A DNA stretch of 64,000 nucleotides from Zhengitettix transpicula (Eukaryota > Arthropoda > Insecta > Orthoptera > Tetrigidae), in contig CM073591.1 in the NCBI GenBank assembly GCA_037074705.1, positions 79,466,532 to 79,530,531 of the forward strand, in the 5' to 3' direction. A program made the position numbers and the translations under genes. Below, one piece after another: positions 21,012-32,399 of this stretch. The number at the start of each line of letters is the position of its first letter. Within the stretch, counting starts at the first letter, position 1. Under the pieces are notes generated by a model that was given only the letters and a program-made list of their open reading frames with translations, did not search any database and was not told where the DNA came from.

Positions 21012-21800
21012 AAATGGTATTGGATATTTTTCGCGACATTCTTGGCGTTTTCCAAATAATCGAAATTATATATGTTGACAATTCATAGGACGTTGGCCCA
21101 TAACCAGTCAACGTGGTCAGATTTGAAACGGTCTATTTCCGAAACACAACTGTATTACGAAAAAAAACGAGTAAGGAAAATTATATAACTGGAACGTTTT
21201 GGGTTCGGATAACGAAGATCTTCCTGGGCCAGTGTAAGCAGGACCTGAAGACTAAGTCCTTAAACATAACCTAAAGTAGAGTCTAGTAACGAACGACAGA
21301 GTCTAGGTATCATCCGAAAATCTTGAAATCTGCCGTCCGCCTAGTGAGGAAGTGCTGAGAGTCCGAAGAGTCGTTAAAAATGTGCTTATGCGCTAGATGT
21401 GGCGTGTTCAGCGTTGAAAGCCTGCAGAATGTAGGCCTACAAGCCCTCGATAAGAAACATGATTAGAGACCATTATGTTGGCAGGGAAAATCGGGGCACT
21501 ATTTGCAGAACACTCAATACCAACATAGCTACAAATATGTTAGGAATCAATTCTAGTGACCCTTAAAATGACTCATACTACCTTTATGTAACTTCTTTTC
21601 CGTTTATTTCTAAATAAATAATGAATGCAGTGTTCACCTAATGCATAAATTAGTATAAAAACTCTTTCTCAAAGCAGCTGTGTCCAGAATGTCATACGTT
21701 TTTCATGTGTAACATTAAGTTATTATTTCTAAAGCAAATTAGAATTTTTAATAAATTTCTCGCGGATGAGGTTCAGATTTCTATATAAACTCGACGTTGA
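21012..21800. other. Unannotated stretch, modestly GC-richer
   Basis: No continuous frame or known domain. It may be further decayed element sequence after the coding relic, but this is not shown. Confidence 0.35.
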
Positions 21801-21805
21801 TGTCC

Positions 21806-21960
21806 GAGGATCCTTAAAATATAGCCCGGGGGCCCTAGTTAACCCTTGGCTACCTTCCTCTACCCTTCCGCATCTCCCTTTCAAATCCATTCCTATGCTA
21901 TTAAAGGGGAGTTGCCACCATGTGGATTACCAGCATGAGACCTGTTACCCTAAAAAAAAA
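21806..21960 (-). repeat. R1 retroposon copy, 5'-truncated, A-tailed
   Basis: Reads GAGGATCCTTAAAATATAGC through GGGGAGTTGCCACCATGTGG to CCTGTTACCCTAAAAAAAAA. The A run directly after CCCTA looks like a 3' tail, which makes this direction the likely transcribed strand. It is abutted head-to-tail by the next copy. Confidence 0.9.
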
Positions 21961-21962
21961 GT

Positions 21963-22392
21963 TCTCACATGCCGAAGCACCTCGGCCTGTTTTGAGAGGT
22001 GTATGTTCCGGGGTCGCAGACCTTGGGCATACAGTAAGAGTTGTCCCCTATTCCTATGGGAATAGTCGGCCAGCTGCCTCCTAAACCGGTCAAGGCACAG
22101 CGAGTGGAAAGCTGCGACCCCACAGCAAACCCCTCTCCCGCCATCGGAAGGGCGTGGGGCAAGTACCAAATGCCCGACCTACCTGATGCAGTTTTTTCTA
22201 GGGTTTTCCCTGCATCACTTTTAGGCGAATTGCCGGGTAGGATCCGTAAACCATAGCCCGGGGCCATAGTTAACTCTTGACTACCTTCCTCTACACTTCC
22301 GCATCCCGCCTTTCAAATCCCTTTCCTATGCTATAAGAGGGGAGTTGCCACTATGTGGATTACCCTATAGATAGCCTGTCTACACCTAAAAA
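21963..22392 (-). repeat. R1 retroposon copy, long form, A-tailed
   Basis: Reads CACATGCCGAAGCACCTCGG, TGAGAGGTGTATGTTCCGGG, GTCGGCCAGCTGCCTCCTAA, GGTCAAGGCACAGCGAGTGG, CATCGGAAGGGCGTGGGGCA, and ends TACACCT-A9. It includes the distal half that is missing in short copies. The frames on the opposite strand over this region are shared with the copy at 51 kb and are repeat by-products. Confidence 0.92.
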
Positions 22393-22394
22393 AA

Positions 22395-23040
22395 AATTCT
22401 TCGGAAATTATCTACCACTGACTTCAAATAATAATATGGTGCTCAACCGCGAGAAAATTGTTAACAATTTATACCAGGAAATTTTAATTAAAAAATTAAT
22501 ATTGTTCCTTGTATCTTCTACTCATTATTATTATTATTGTAAGAGCATTGAGCTCCTTTACAGACGATAAGGCATTGCGAATTCTTGCTACTTGAAGTTG
22601 ACTGAAGGTCTTCGTCAGTGAATTCGTACTAAAAGATAAATTCAAAGATATAGAAAGGAAGATGACTCAAATCAGAGTTTATGTAATAAATATTAATAGA
22701 TCATATTAAAGTCAAGAGTTTGATGTTTGATGTTTATACAGTTTGATTTTTATGTGCAAAATTTAAGAAAAAATATTTTTAATACGTGGATTCATCATAT
22801 AATATAATTTTTTTAAAAAATAATACAGCACCTTACTCTGAAGTTTTAGTTTGTAGCCTATCAGCGTTTGATAAAGACTATCACACAAGTCGAAATGAAA
22901 CACAACTTAATTAAAATAATTTCATTATATTATACTCTTAATCAAGGGAATGTTCTTACAATTTAACAACAGACGTTAAGTATATAAACATTATTATTGT
23001 TGTTAGTAGTAGTGTGTGTGTAATAGGCTATGTATATCCG
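22395..23040. other. AT-rich stretch between R1 copies
   Basis: Contains short ATT and GT simple repeats. No gene or element was identified. Confidence 0.4.
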
Positions 23041-23047
23041 CTCATAG

Positions 23048-23400
23048 CGTAGGAAAGGGACTGGAATTGGGAATGCGGAAAGGAAGAACAAGGTCCCCCG
23101 GACTGTGGGTTTGAGGATCCTACCCGGCAATTCGCCTAAAAATAATGCTAGAAAACCCCTAGAAAAACCTGCATTTCGTACTTGTCCCTCGCCGTTCCGA
23201 TGACGGGAGTGAGGTTTGCAGATGGGACGCAGCATTCCCTTCTCCATGCCTCGAGCCAGCTGGCCGACTATTCCAAAAAGAATAGCGGTCTGGGACCCCG
23301 AAGAATAACCTATCAACAGTGACTGAGGTGCCTCGGCTTATGGAAACTTTAGTTAAAACCACAGGGAGAAGAAGGCATCCCCGGAGGTATCTCCTTCCTT
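23048..23400 (+). repeat. R1 retroposon copy, diverged, antisense orientation
   Basis: GGATCCTACCCGGCAATTCG, CCCCTAGAAAAACCTGCAT, TTGTCCCTCGCCGTTCCGAT, GCCAGCTGGCCGACTATTCC and GAGGTGCCTCGGCTTATGG follow the order of the long R1 form. The proximal part is reduced. It continues with GGAGAAGAAGGCATCCCCGG, equivalent to the 5' part of the 51-kb copy. Confidence 0.8.
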
Positions 23401-23777
23401 CTCTCCTGTTGTCAGTGGTAGAAATAATATTGGCGATGGTTTGGACGATTACAGTTCTTTATTGATACCCAAAATTTCATAATCATAAAATTTCATAAAA
23501 GACGGTCATTTGATGGGGGAGAGAGGAAAAAATAATAAGGTAAAGGAAGGGAAGAAAGAGAATAAAACTGCAACCAAAGTCATTTCTAGAACGGCGGAAA
23601 AGGTTAGTTGAAGGCGTGTAAATACGATAAAAGTGTACGTAACGGAAGTCACTTAGATCATAATATTGAAAAACCTTTTAATAGCATCTACGTGATAAAT
23701 GTGTGGAAACACAGTTTAGAAATTTGTTAATCTAAATTTTATTATAATAAATTATAACTGAATTTAATTATACCTGT

Positions 23778-23816
23778 ACATCTGAAGATGTCCCAGTCAG
23801 GGATGAAGCATTGTGT
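23778..23816 (+). ncRNA. Hammerhead-ribozyme-like motif
   Basis: ACAT, core CTGAAGA (23,782-23,788), helix II TCCC/GGGA around AGTCA, GAAGC in place of GAAAC, ATT, then GTGT. ACAT and GTGT can pair over four positions. The A-to-G change is next to the cleavage-site pair. Confidence 0.42.
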
Positions 23817-23950
23817 TGGTTAACATTTATTTTAAAAGAAGTCAGATTATTATATTTGTTAACATCTTTGTGAGTTGAATTATAGTAAAGTTAATGGCCG
23901 AATACAGGCAGTATGGAATTATGAAGTTAAATTAATATATAACAACAAAA

Positions 23951-23992
23951 ACACAAAGTTTGCTTCTCAAATACTTGGACCTCGTCAGGTGT
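23951..23992 (-). ncRNA. Hammerhead-like motif, partly decayed
   Basis: Minus strand: ACAC, core CTGACGA, a weak helix II, GCAAAC, TTT, then GTGT. Helix I (ACAC/GTGT) is four perfect pairs, while the second half of the core is changed. Confidence 0.38.
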
Positions 23993-24960
23993 ACTCAATA
24001 ATTAATTGTGTTTAATCAGTTTCAGATAAACAATTACGTATGATAACTCGTACCCAATATAATTTATGTAGAAATCGAAGTGTTAGGTGTTAAGGATAAC
24101 ATTTTGATCCTTGGAATTGGAAATGCCACTGTTGTTCAGATTGAAAGAAAGAAAACGTATGCTTCTATTCTATGGAAGGAAGATCGAGACATACTTGATA
24201 ACGTAACCTGCGCCCGCAATCGCCATACAGGCAAACTGTCCAGAGGTCGACAGTGCTGCCGTCAGAAATCCTGATCAACGGAGGAGAATTTTTATTTTGT
24301 GTCTTGCCTAACGTGTAAAACTGAGAGAGCAGCACTATCGATTCGTTTGGCGGCTTCTGTCATTCCATGAAGACCTGGCGTGTATTGTTAAGCCAAGGCC
24401 AGAGAAATCAATTAAGCTTGCAAATAGATGTTCCTTGCAACGAGGTCGTTAGGCAACCTGAATTCTGGAATCACCACACCTTTCCCTGGCAGCGAGGTCG
24501 TAATTTATTCATCACTACTACGTCGAAAATAAATCTACATTATTTTTGCAAACACGCGAAATATAAATTAGTGTTCGACGTTGGAAACTCTTAAAAATAT
24601 GCACATTTATTTCCGGTCGACTGGAATTGATGTTTTCTTTAAGTTTCTTGACACTCAACAAATACTTTTAGTGAGTTGAAAATTATTTGAAAAGTAGAAA
24701 AGTTAATTCATTTTCACAGCAATCAATAAATAAACCGGCCAAAATGTCAGAAACAATTTAATAAAATAAAAAGTAAACGGTCGTATCGTTTATTTTCTTG
24801 GAATCTCCTTGGGAACAAAATTAAAAAAAAAAATTGGGTATAGATAAATTCTACGAATAATTTAAATTCTGGATTTTCAACAAATAAGAAATTGTAGAGG
24901 GGATTTTCTAAAAGCATATTTTTTTTTCAGCTCTAGTGTGCGCGTTCAAAATATGATTTT
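23993..24960. other. Unannotated stretch
   Basis: A GC-richer patch at 24,110-24,540 carries two short plus-strand frames without a recognisable domain. No splice partners were found. Confidence 0.35.
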
Positions 24961-24969
24961 TATGCTTGT

Positions 24970-25011
24970 GCGCCTGAGGAGGTTCTTAGAGAAAGTAACG
25001 AAACGCTGTGT
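24970..25011 (+). ncRNA. Hammerhead-ribozyme-like motif
   Basis: GCGC, core CTGAGGA (24,974-24,980), helix II GTTCTT with AAGTAAC (one bulge), GAAAC (25,000-25,004), GCT, then GTGT. GCGC and GTGT pair over four positions with two G-T pairs. The cleavage-site triplet GTH has become GCT. Confidence 0.48.
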
Positions 25012-25014
25012 TAT

Positions 25015-26860
25015 TATTTTATTTTATTAAATTGTTTCTGAATTATTGACATTTTAAGATACCATTTCTTCTGTTCTTAAAGCAAAAAATTTCGTAAGAA
25101 ATAACTCTGCAAAATAATTAAATCTTATGCAATTTTTCAAGAATTTTTCAATTACTCCAACAGGAAAATATCTCCATTAATCACATCTTTTCGATTATTC
25201 AGTGAAAACAATTATATAATCATTGAATAACAGGAGTGAATTTTTAGACTAATAGTCGGAAAATATAATAGAATTATATTTTATTTTAGATTTTTTGTTT
25301 CAATTAGTACTAAAGTGATACAAAAATAGGACAAAACGTCATTAGATAATTAAAGAAGAAAATTAATGATTGAGAAAATAAAAAATTATATAAAAATGGC
25401 TAACATTCTTTTCAATACACTTTCTTGGTGTAGAAAATGAATGAATTCTTCTCAGATTTCTAGCCGAGTAAACAATTGTGACTTTGCTAGAAGAAGAAGC
25501 CAGCGAACGTCTTCGATAAGAAGCTAAGCCCGAGAAGACTTTATTCAACTTTCTTAATACTCAAAAATTATATAAATGACTAATTTAACTTGCCCAATGA
25601 AATAATGAAATACATCAATGAGAAAATTTAAAGTACCAATTAGAAAAGTAATTTATTAAATGATTAAACTGATTTTGATTTGGAAGTTTCAAATTACTTT
25701 TGTAGTCGGACAACTTAAAGTAACATAAAAATCCAAAATCATTTATTATTTTCAAGCAATATTCATAGTTTTACGAATCTGACTAATTAAAAATGAAATA
25801 TTTAATTTTAAATTAAAATTAAACCCATTGCTTTATATTTGTAATTTATTGTGGAAATTTATGAAAGCAACTCTTCGTATAGTAAAAAGTGTTCCATAGG
25901 ATCGATGATGACTCCGTCATTAATATTTCAACTGTCTTCGAGCAAGTGTTAATATTTATCCACTACAAGCGTTAATATGTATTTTTTATACTGAACAGTA
26001 TGAAAATTAAGTATTTAGAAACAAAATGAAACCAATATCTTCCGACAGTTACTTCTATATTGAATGATAATAAATTTATTTTTCGTTTGGAATATTGAAA
26101 ATTGCATCAAAACAAATTATCCGTAAACGTAGTGTGGTAATAATACAAATTTCCGTCGCTTCGATGACAAAATAAAATCATATCACGTGGTAATATAATT
26201 TAGATGTTTCATCTCCTTTAATACAATGCTGAAGACATAAGGGAACATGTCTATGGAAGTGTCTGCACCGTGAAGAAGAACATTATCGGTCCGAATATTA
26301 CCTCAAGCAGTACTTTGGGAAATAACAGGGTCCAGCTTTGTAGAGCTCGCCTGTATTTTTGACAATAAGTAAGCGACTGTTTGAGTATCCAATAACAATT
26401 TCCGAACAAGATGAGCTGTTTGTATCTTTCTACGGGCGAATCTTTGAATTCCCCCGCCACGGGAAATAGAAGACGAAAAAAGGGCTGCTTATGTATCGTG
26501 GCCGAGCCAGTTCCTGTTTTGTGTCCATTGTTACGGGGAGGAGATCCATCTGCAGCCACTGCTTTCAAAAGATGCGAATATTGAAACAGATAAACCCGCG
26601 CGGGTTTCATTCCCGTTAAGATGCCCCCTATAAACATCTCGGAAAGTACATCTAGGTAAAGGAAAATCATAGGAAATATTGCAGGTTCGTTCGTTATCAG
26701 ACATTTTCGAAGCTAATTTGCGGAAATGATTGTGCAAGGTTCTAAATTATAATTTTGGCACCATCCATAATTTTAACAATTAATTCCAACTTAATGGTAT
26801 ACATAACAAAATTTAATAAAACATTAATTTTCGTGAGCCGTACGGAAATTTAAATTCAAT
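25015..26860. other. AT-rich stretch with no supported gene
   Basis: A minus-strand frame of 139 residues at 26,251-26,670 lies in a GC-richer patch. It overlaps other frames and shows no domain. It could hide an exon but nothing supports it. Confidence 0.4.
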
Positions 26861-27070
26861 TCAGTAAACAAAATATATGTTACAGTCATTTCCTACGTCT
26901 GTACAAATAATTCCCCATCAGCAGTTTCATTGTGCCATTTTTGAAAGCTCTATTTCCTTGCAGCATTAACGAATGCTGCCAGACAATGTTGAAGCTATAT
27001 AATAGAATTTTCAAGGAAAAATATAAGGAAATTACCTTTCATTCAGACATTTTATAATATTTTATTAAAC

Positions 27071-27104
27071 ACAACAACGTTTCAGCACCTATCTGTACCT
27101 TCAT
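27071..27104 (-). ncRNA. Hammerhead-like motif, left arm, core lost
   Basis: Minus strand: ATGAAGGTACAGATAGGTGC, then TGAAACGTTGTTGT. About a dozen bases covering the start of the core, present in the right arm, are missing. Helix II (GGTAC/GGTGC) and the GAAAC-GTT part remain. Confidence 0.45.
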
Positions 27105-28072
27105 TTTCATACTATAACATTATGATAAGTTTGAGTCAACACCAGACAGCTATGAATGGAAATAATATTTTCGATGCTAGACGTTATAAAAAAGAACCAG
27201 GTTTTCAAATTAAAGTCGTTCTGGCTGTCAGAGAATGAGAACAGAGAATGAAAAAAGTACCTTACTGCAGCATGGGAAATAATATGTAACGTTGCACGAA
27301 TTTGATTCAACGGCACGAGGAAGAGCTTCAAGGTCAAATCGGCTCCCATTTTTAAAAGATTCCCCTGGGAATAGGGGAGTTATTTCTAGGTGTGGTGCTT
27401 CATTAATGATTAAAAGGTGTGGACGAAGACAAACCTATTATAAAATGCAAGGGAAGGAGCGAAAGAGAATCGGCCAAACCGTAATGCAAACGTGGGTATT
27501 TACAGATATTTCATTCATTCCAATTTCTCTATTGTTCTCTACCAGATTCGACTTATAGTTCGGATTTCATTAATTTATTAACCGTGATTTTTCAATCTGT
27601 GGTTTAAAGTCAAAGTTAGTGATTGATGAATTGTTAGAAGGGTTACTTGGTGACAAATTTGCCGTGAACATAAGTTCGCGGCACTTGTAGCTGCGTCAAA
27701 GGGACTTGCGAACTTCGTGAATGAGTTCCAAATCCAGTTGGGTCCATGTCTGCGAGGCGTTCGACTAGGGGTGACTTGAATTGGCCGACACGCGACTCAC
27801 TGACCTGCTGTAAGGATTTCAGGAAGCCAATTAAGGAGTAAGAATTGTGGTACTTGAATGATTCTGTGTTTTTCTTTTATCCCTGGTAAGTAAGCTATTA
27901 CATTGTGTTCGACTGCCACAATCCTTTTGATTGTTAAAACATCATGTTCAGTTTTATTGGAAGACCCAGAATACATAACCAAACGGAGTATTTATAGTCT
28001 TATTATATTTTATTTCTTTTGTGAGAATTTAATTTAGTAGTGTACCTGTTTGTCAATTTAATCAGAATCAAC

Positions 28073-28095
28073 GTATATATATATATATATATATA
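28073..28095. repeat. (TA)n microsatellite
   Basis: About 23 bases of alternating TA. Confidence 0.9.
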
Positions 28096-28257
28096 AAGAT
28101 TGAAATTTTAATAATTTTTAAATGACAACATTAACATGCTCAGATAAAGACAAATAAAATCTGTTAAAGTTACCGCTCACCAATTTAATAAAACTAATTC
28201 TGAAATCAAAATAAGTCGATTAGAACTATTACGCCTCGGGCCGACGAGGGGATTACT

Positions 28258-28277
28258 TGAATAATAATAATAATAAT
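28258..28277. repeat. (AAT)n microsatellite
   Basis: Six repeats of AAT. Confidence 0.9.
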
Positions 28278-28360
28278 TTATATTTAGTCTATTTCTAGTA
28301 ATATGATAAATTAAATAAATTAACAGGATTAATTTACTGACATTTTAAAACATTTTATTC

Positions 28361-28402
28361 AACAAAACGAGGCTGCTTTTTACACTTCCATCAGGTTGAT
28401 TT
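28361..28402 (-). ncRNA. Hammerhead-like motif, interior copy, GAAAC lost
   Basis: Minus strand: TCAAC, core CTGATGG, AAGTG and GCAGCCT as a weak helix II, CTCGTTTT, then GTTGA. TCAAC and GTTGA pair perfectly over five positions even though the catalytic GAAAC is mutated. The sequence after it (ATAAAAT) is as in the right arm. Confidence 0.42.
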
Positions 28403-29206
28403 TTGTGTTTCTTCGGTAACAGTATCAATTGTCATACATGGTTTAAAGAACAAATAATATTTAGAAACACAACAATTATTTATTTTTATTCTTATTTCTT
28501 CAAATGTAAAATAATATAATATTCAAAATTCAAGAAGGCGCAAACTAATGTAAATAAAAACATTCGAGATTAAATATTGCTTAAAAAATTATATCACTGT
28601 ATTATAGAAAATAGTCGAAAAATTTAAAAAAATTAAAATCTTTTAATTTATTGTTCAATTTTAAAATTAATAACAAACTTAAAGTTATAACAAGAGGTAA
28701 AGGAAAAATTAAAAAAGGAAAACAACATAATCTTATATATAAAATTGAATTGTTTTCAATGTAATTGGAGAAAATGTTACATAGAGCAAACTGAAGGGGA
28801 ATATGAATCTACATGAAAGAAAGTCACTTAAAATTATAATGTTGTCAATATACTACTGAAAACACACTAAATTTACATAAAATTACCTTAAAATTAACCA
28901 ATGTTCCATTATTTTTTAACTTTCGATATATCTTTGTTTTAAAATTTAAATTTTTATAAATGTTTTAGTACAAATTTGTAATTTTAATTTGAAAAGTTTC
29001 GATTCGTAATAACCTTATTATTGGAAGTATTTATAATGAAATTAGAAAGCGTTGAAAAGTTATGATTTAATTTTAAATATTACTATAGACATTTTAAGGT
29101 ACAGGAATAATAAGTAATAGATGTTATATAAATTAGTGATTTGAAATATGGTTTTTTCTTTAAACGGTTTACGTAAAAAAAATATGTTATAGTATGAAAA
29201 TTACAA

Positions 29207-29248
29207 ACAACCTGATGAAAGTACAGAAAGGTGCTGAAACGTTGTTGT
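29207..29248 (+). ncRNA. Hammerhead-ribozyme-like motif, best preserved core
   Basis: ACAAC, core CTGATGA (29,212-29,218), helix II AGTAC/GTGCT around AGAAAG, GAAAC (29,236-29,240), GTT, then GTTGT. ACAAC and GTTGT pair over five positions as helix I. After GAA, the ACGT is self-complementary, so helix III could form between two RNAs. Cleavage would fall after GTT. There is one unpaired A between core and helix II, a feature shared with other copies. Confidence 0.6.
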
Positions 29249-29494
29249 GTTGAATAAAATATTATAAAGTGTGTGAATAAAACGTAATTTCTTTATTTAT
29301 TTACTTTAATATTATATTATATAGCTTCAACATTCCATAATCACACAAAAATAAATTATTTATGGGAATGTCTCGCAGCATTTTTTAATGCTGGAAGGAA
29401 ATCGAGGTTTCAAAAATGGCACATTGAAACTACTGATAGGGAATTATTTGTACAGACGTAGGAAATGACTATAACATCTATTTTGTTTAATAAT

Positions 29495-31380
29495 TTAAAT
29501 AGGCAGGTAAGTGTAATGTTATTAATGGGAGTTTCTGTTGCCTGTCCGATGAAATTTTGAGAGAATATTGGAAAGTAAAAATAAGAGTGTTGAATGATTC
29601 ACCCTGAAATCAAATAGAGTATTTCTCCACTTTGTAAAATTTAAATTCCTTCCGTTTACTCCGTTCTTTTCTTTGTTTATCCCTGCTGACCTTCAATATT
29701 ATTCTACGTTCCATTCATCTAAGTCACATGCTATCATTATTCATTTCTGTGCATTCCTCCTCATTCCACTTCGATTTATACCATGAATAAAATATTTAAA
29801 TCAATTATTATGATTATAACGTTAGTCAAAAGCTTTAAATTAAAGTTAATATTTCTCTGAAATGCTCCATTAATTTATCCGGGCTTAATAGTTCCGATTC
29901 ATACTTAATAAACTGTTAGGGACACTAAATGAATTGTATTTACATTTCAAATCGTATTTACATTTCAAAAATGATCATTACAGAGTCAATTAGAATAGGG
30001 TTTGCCATTTCTGTTTTCATCATAAGGAGAACGTAACAAAAATATAATCTATAGAATACCTAAATAATACTTAAGTGAAACATAACGGGATCTTAAGGTG
30101 GTCAGAAATAATAGTACGTGTGTTGTTCTATTAAATTAAATATCAATATGAAATGCTTAGTTATTAAATTTACCACATTAGATAAACAATCGAACGGAGA
30201 AGTGGTTTCAATGTGAAGCTTGTACGATTTGAGATACAATTTATGTTTTTGGAAAAATATTGTCTATCGTCAAATTATGAGTTTTTGAATTTAACCTTGC
30301 ATTTTTAAGGAGAAAATATATTGTTTATCTTTCATTAGAACCATGAAAATGAAATACATGTATGAATTTGTCTTGCCGCGCAGCTTTCAGGACACAAACA
30401 GGAAGTTTTATGCAGTGTTACATCCCTCACTTCACGTTATTAATTTGGTCGAGTTGGCAAACTGGATTAATGAAATTGCTCGTTTTAGTCACTTTCGGAA
30501 ATTAGTTACACGTTTACAATAATACACAGTATCATGGGCATGGCCAAGACTATTGAAATAACTTCATTAGACTATGCTAATTAATCTGGTAATCAGAGCG
30601 TAATTCTGTGCAGTAAGTAGGGTAAATTAACTGTGAGCCGTAACGGAAACTTCCTGTTGTTATACTCAAACAATGTGTCTCTGATCATTACGTCTCTGTA
30701 TCTCTTTTTATATACACATATATTAAGTTATTTAAAACCATATTTCGTATTTTGAACCCATACTGTTTTACCTTACGCATATGTTATCTATTATTGAATT
30801 TTCCGCCTTATTTTTCTCCAACGTTTGAAATGACCGTCCATTTTATCTCGTAAGTTAGTAATGAAGAATCGTGCTCGACACGATTATGATTGCAGATAAA
30901 AGAAGAAAAATTTAATTTCAAAATCTTTTATATTAACAAAATTAAAATGTCTATTATTAATCTTAGAGTCTTTATCTATTAAAATGAAACTGATTTGTAG
31001 TATAAATTCAGATGAATAAATAAATATGAAAGTCTCCCTAAAATATTGATTTTAAATCGTAAAGAGATATTAGCGACGGTATGAAAAAATGAGTCGCATA
31101 TCGGTTGGATTACAAAATTTATACGCAAGGAAATTAAGAAACCGTAAAGCCATAAGAAGGCTATTGTGTAATAAGGATCAAGTATTTATATTCATTGCTC
31201 GCTGATAGTCCAGGGTTGCCCAGGTATTTATTTATCATGAACTTCTATTGGTCAGTTAAAGGAATCTAATCAATCGACATCGTAATCTAAACGTAATTTT
31301 AATTAAAAGATTTTAAAATTTAAGCACAATTTAGAAATTATAAATTAAAATGTTTTTCAAAAGTGCTATGGTATTATAGT
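29495..31380. other. Unique AT-rich stretch with no supported gene
   Basis: No frames or repeat copies. A less AT-rich patch at about 30,370-30,660 is free of the repeats seen elsewhere and could be conserved non-coding DNA, but the sequence alone does not show this. Confidence 0.4.
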
Positions 31381-31388
31381 TTGATGAA

Positions 31389-31500
31389 AGGCTACGTGAG
31401 TTTCATACTTTTAATAGTATAGGAAAGGTTATAAAAGACGTATGCAGATTCTAAAGCCCCTGAAATATAGGCCTACTTTAGGTAGGTCGGGCCTTCCGAT
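31389..31500 (+). repeat. R1 retroposon copy, strongly diverged
   Basis: GGCTACGTGAG, TTTTAATAGTATAGGAAAGG, ATGCAGATTC and CTTTAGGTAGGTCGGGCCTT follow the R1 order with many changes. Confidence 0.55.
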
Positions 31501-31504
31501 TATA

Positions 31505-32200
31505 ATCAAGTTTCAAATCTACTACCAGAAGGCGACGATAAATCCTTGGGTAAACAGACATTTGAGTAAGGAACAGGAATTTGTCCGTAGGGAAAAACAT
31601 GGCGATCTTAAATCAACTCCACTGTACTTGATGTACTGCACCTGAGATCTGTTGATCTCGAACGCTACGCAAGTCTCACTGGGTACTACAATATATTAAA
31701 TTTAAATGGAAAATTTGACCATAAAGTTTTACTATTTACTATTAAGATAGTCATTTCCTATAATTTTCTCAATCCTCGAAACATTTTGTCGGATCAAGTA
31801 TCCGTAAAAAATATTACGAACCCAACTTAAGAAAAGAACGATTTGGTGTTAATCCAACAAAGTTTTATTCAGTCCCATAGCATTATAGACGTTTCTACAA
31901 AATCCTGTTCATTTCGTAAAATTTTGAGAACGATATACTGAAACAGCATTGTAAAAGATCCAATTCTATTCGAATAAACTGTGAATTATAGAGTGGCCCT
32001 GAAAACTACAGATTCGACACTAATGTCTGCCATTTTCGATCTTTTCCACACCTTCCTAAGCGGCTGAGCTGGACTTTAACGGCATCAAGAGTGACACTTT
32101 TCATTGCAGTTAACCTTAAAATTGTTGCTGTCTTTATCTAACATAACTTTTAATTCAGATAGTAAGGCTTGTGTCTAGAAAGTTTGATTGAAGTTGTTCT
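31505..32200. other. Unannotated stretch
   Basis: No gene or repeat recognised. Confidence 0.35.
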
Positions 32201-32204
32201 ATGC

Positions 32205-32372
32205 ATTTATTTTTATTATTTTTTATATTGATTTATTTCCAGTCGCATCAACAGCTCGAGTTATTAGCGACCCAGTATGAGATATAATTTTTTCAAGAGT
32301 TTCTCTCACGCACACAAACATCCATGCCTTTGTCGGGATTCGAACCCGGGACCTCTGTGATGTGAGGCATTG
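32205..32372 (-). repeat. tRNA-derived SINE, 5'-truncated
   Basis: On the minus strand the head has GAGGTCCCGGGTTCGAATCC, which holds a perfect RNA polymerase III B box (GGTTCGAATCC). It then reads GGCATGGATGTTTGTG, TGGGTCGCTAATAACTCGAG, CTGTTGATGCGACTGGAAAT and an A/T-rich tail. No A box is visible upstream, so the 5' end is missing. The tail matches the fragments at 8.2 and 12.2 kb. It is a retroposon, not a tRNA gene. Confidence 0.8.
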
Positions 32373-32399
32373 AAATACAAAAATTTTCAGTTTTTTATG

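Larger units (their letters stand above)
26865..29490. mobile_element. 2.6-kb element with long inverted arms, PLE-related
   Basis: The arm at 26,865-27,122 is the reverse complement of the arm at 29,182-29,490. Shared landmarks include TCATTTCCTACGTCTGTACA, AATTCCC-ATCAG, TGTGCCATTTTTGAAA, ATTTCCTT-CAGCATTAA and ACACAACAACGTTTCAGCAC. Both arms carry the same hammerhead-like motif, intact on the right and decayed on the left. A third copy of the motif lies inside at 28.4 kb. The interior is AT-rich without a preserved protein. This could be two PLE terminal repeats in inverted order or a foldback element. Confidence 0.75.

Noticed and set aside
21945..22267. Antisense frames of 74-100 residues conserved between R1 copies
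   Set aside because: They are antisense to the A-tailed strand and conserved no better than the repeat as a whole; other copies break them.
26251..26670. 139-residue minus-strand frame
   Set aside because: No recognisable domain, competing frame on the same strand, no splice partner.
27649..27780. Short coding-like frame inside the 26.9-29.5-kb element
   Set aside because: About 42 codons in a GC-richer patch, with no homology; within chance expectation.
32331..32350. tRNA-like sequence GGTTCGAATCCC
   Set aside because: Only the T-arm/B-box is present and it is followed by a SINE body and tail; not a tRNA gene.
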